Source: an uncultured Mycoplasmatota bacterium (GTDB lineage: Bacteria; Bacillota_I; Bacilli_A; RF39; UBA660). Taken from it: 5,238 nucleotides of DNA. The stretch covers positions 1 through 5,238 of the forward strand of contig CAMOFW010000055.1 of assembly GCA_946613765.1 (NCBI GenBank), read 5' to 3'. Made by a program: the position numbers and the translations under genes. Position 1 is the first letter of the stretch. Each line of letters starts with the position of its first letter. The notes below the pieces were generated by a model. It saw only the letters and a list, made by a program, of their open reading frames with translations, made no database searches and was not told where the DNA came from. Positions 4,928 through 5,238 of the stretch are shown piece after piece.

Positions 4928-5238
4928 ATGAAATTTAAATTATATATATTAAGTATTAGCATTATTTCTTTATTTGGTTATTTTTATTTAAAAGATAATG
5001 TTAAGTATTCTAATTCATATGAAGTTATATCTTATAGTAATGAATATGAAATAGGAAGTATTAAAATACCTTTATTAAATATTGATAGGAAATTAATGCA
5101 AGGATTAGATAATAAGTATTATCTAGATCATAATTACTTAAATATGGATAGTAATAATGGTGAGTTTTTTTTAGATACTTATGGTGATTTATTAAATAAT
5201 AATAATTCTATTATTTATTCTAGTGTTAATAATTTAGA
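4928..5238 (+). CDS. Sortase-like protein, N-terminal part (3' end outside window)
   Basis: The 103 visible codons begin at ATG 4928, behind GGTGAT (4918-4923), which complements the AUCACC of the 16S 3' end; no other start has a better site. Residues 1-21 are a short basic start plus hydrophobic stretch (LYILSISIISLFGYFYL), an uncleaved signal anchor. The region 41-103 follows the start of a sortase domain, best resembling class B: EIGSIKIPLLNI (41-52), YYLDHNYLNMDSNNGEFFLDTY (64-85) and NNNNSIIYSSV (90-100). Sortases are extracellular transpeptidases that attach LPXTG-like proteins to the wall or build pili. At the point where class B members have IYGHN with the catalytic His, this protein reads IYSSVNN, so the His seems missing. 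The Cys and Arg of the active site lie beyond the window. It could be an inactive homologue or a diverged sortase. Expression is probably from the promoter at 4879-4911. Confidence 0.68.
   Translation, partial: MKFKLYILSISIISLFGYFYLKDNVKYSNSYEVISYSNEYEIGSIKIPLLNIDRKLMQGLDNKYYLDHNYLNMDSNNGEFFLDTYGDLLNNNNSIIYSSVNNL

Noticed and set aside
1..5238. Alternative genetic code (TGA as Trp), CRISPR array, insertion sequence or tRNA gene
   Set aside because: All Trp codons inspected are TGG and genes end in TAA without needing recoding. No spaced direct repeats, transposase, terminal repeats or tRNA cloverleaf were seen.

Overview
The window is very AT-rich, and every visible stop codon is TAA. Genes are tightly packed and mostly carry clear Shine-Dalgarno sequences (AAAGGAG, GGAGG, AAGGGAGG). 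A spore-coat CotJ operon sits among ordinary housekeeping genes. This points to a low-GC endospore-forming Firmicute (Bacillota), plausibly one of the small-genome uncultivated gut Bacilli. The lineage is inferred; no rRNA marker is present. Tryptophan is encoded by TGG, and nothing requires a recoded TGA.

Layout. (1) Positions 1-1350, plus strand: C-terminal 449 codons of a P-type Ca2+-like ATPase, entering from outside the window. (2) Positions 1360-2320, minus strand: a two-gene cotJ operon. It holds an apparent CotJA-CotJB fusion followed by CotJC, a manganese-catalase-like coat protein. The operon converges on the ATPase, and the two share one hairpin terminator. (3) Positions 2321-2423: a divergent promoter region with an inverted repeat, serving cotJ leftward and a membrane protein rightward. 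(4) Positions 2424-3233, plus: a membrane protein with a long Lys/Ala/Val/Pro-rich tail, one membrane span and a thioredoxin-like outer domain without CxxC, followed by a terminator. (5) Positions 3277-4559, plus: a likely operon of trmL (tRNA wobble 2'-O-methyltransferase), a zinc-ribbon tail-anchored small protein and a UPF0316-type membrane protein, closed by a hairpin. (6) Positions 4603-4880, plus: no protein gene, but a near-consensus promoter, extensive predicted RNA structure and a strong intrinsic terminator. I read it as an independent structured non-coding RNA of about 280 nt that I cannot assign to a known family. (7) Positions 4928-5238, plus: the start of a sortase-like protein running off the window, with its own promoter.

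The genes do not form one pathway. Ion transport, spore coat, tRNA modification and cell-surface functions lie side by side in short transcription units. The most interesting parts are the unassigned structured RNA with a possible loop-loop contact, the CotJA-CotJB fusion, the membrane-tethered Lys-rich/thioredoxin-like protein, and a sortase-like N-terminus that seems to lack the catalytic histidine.
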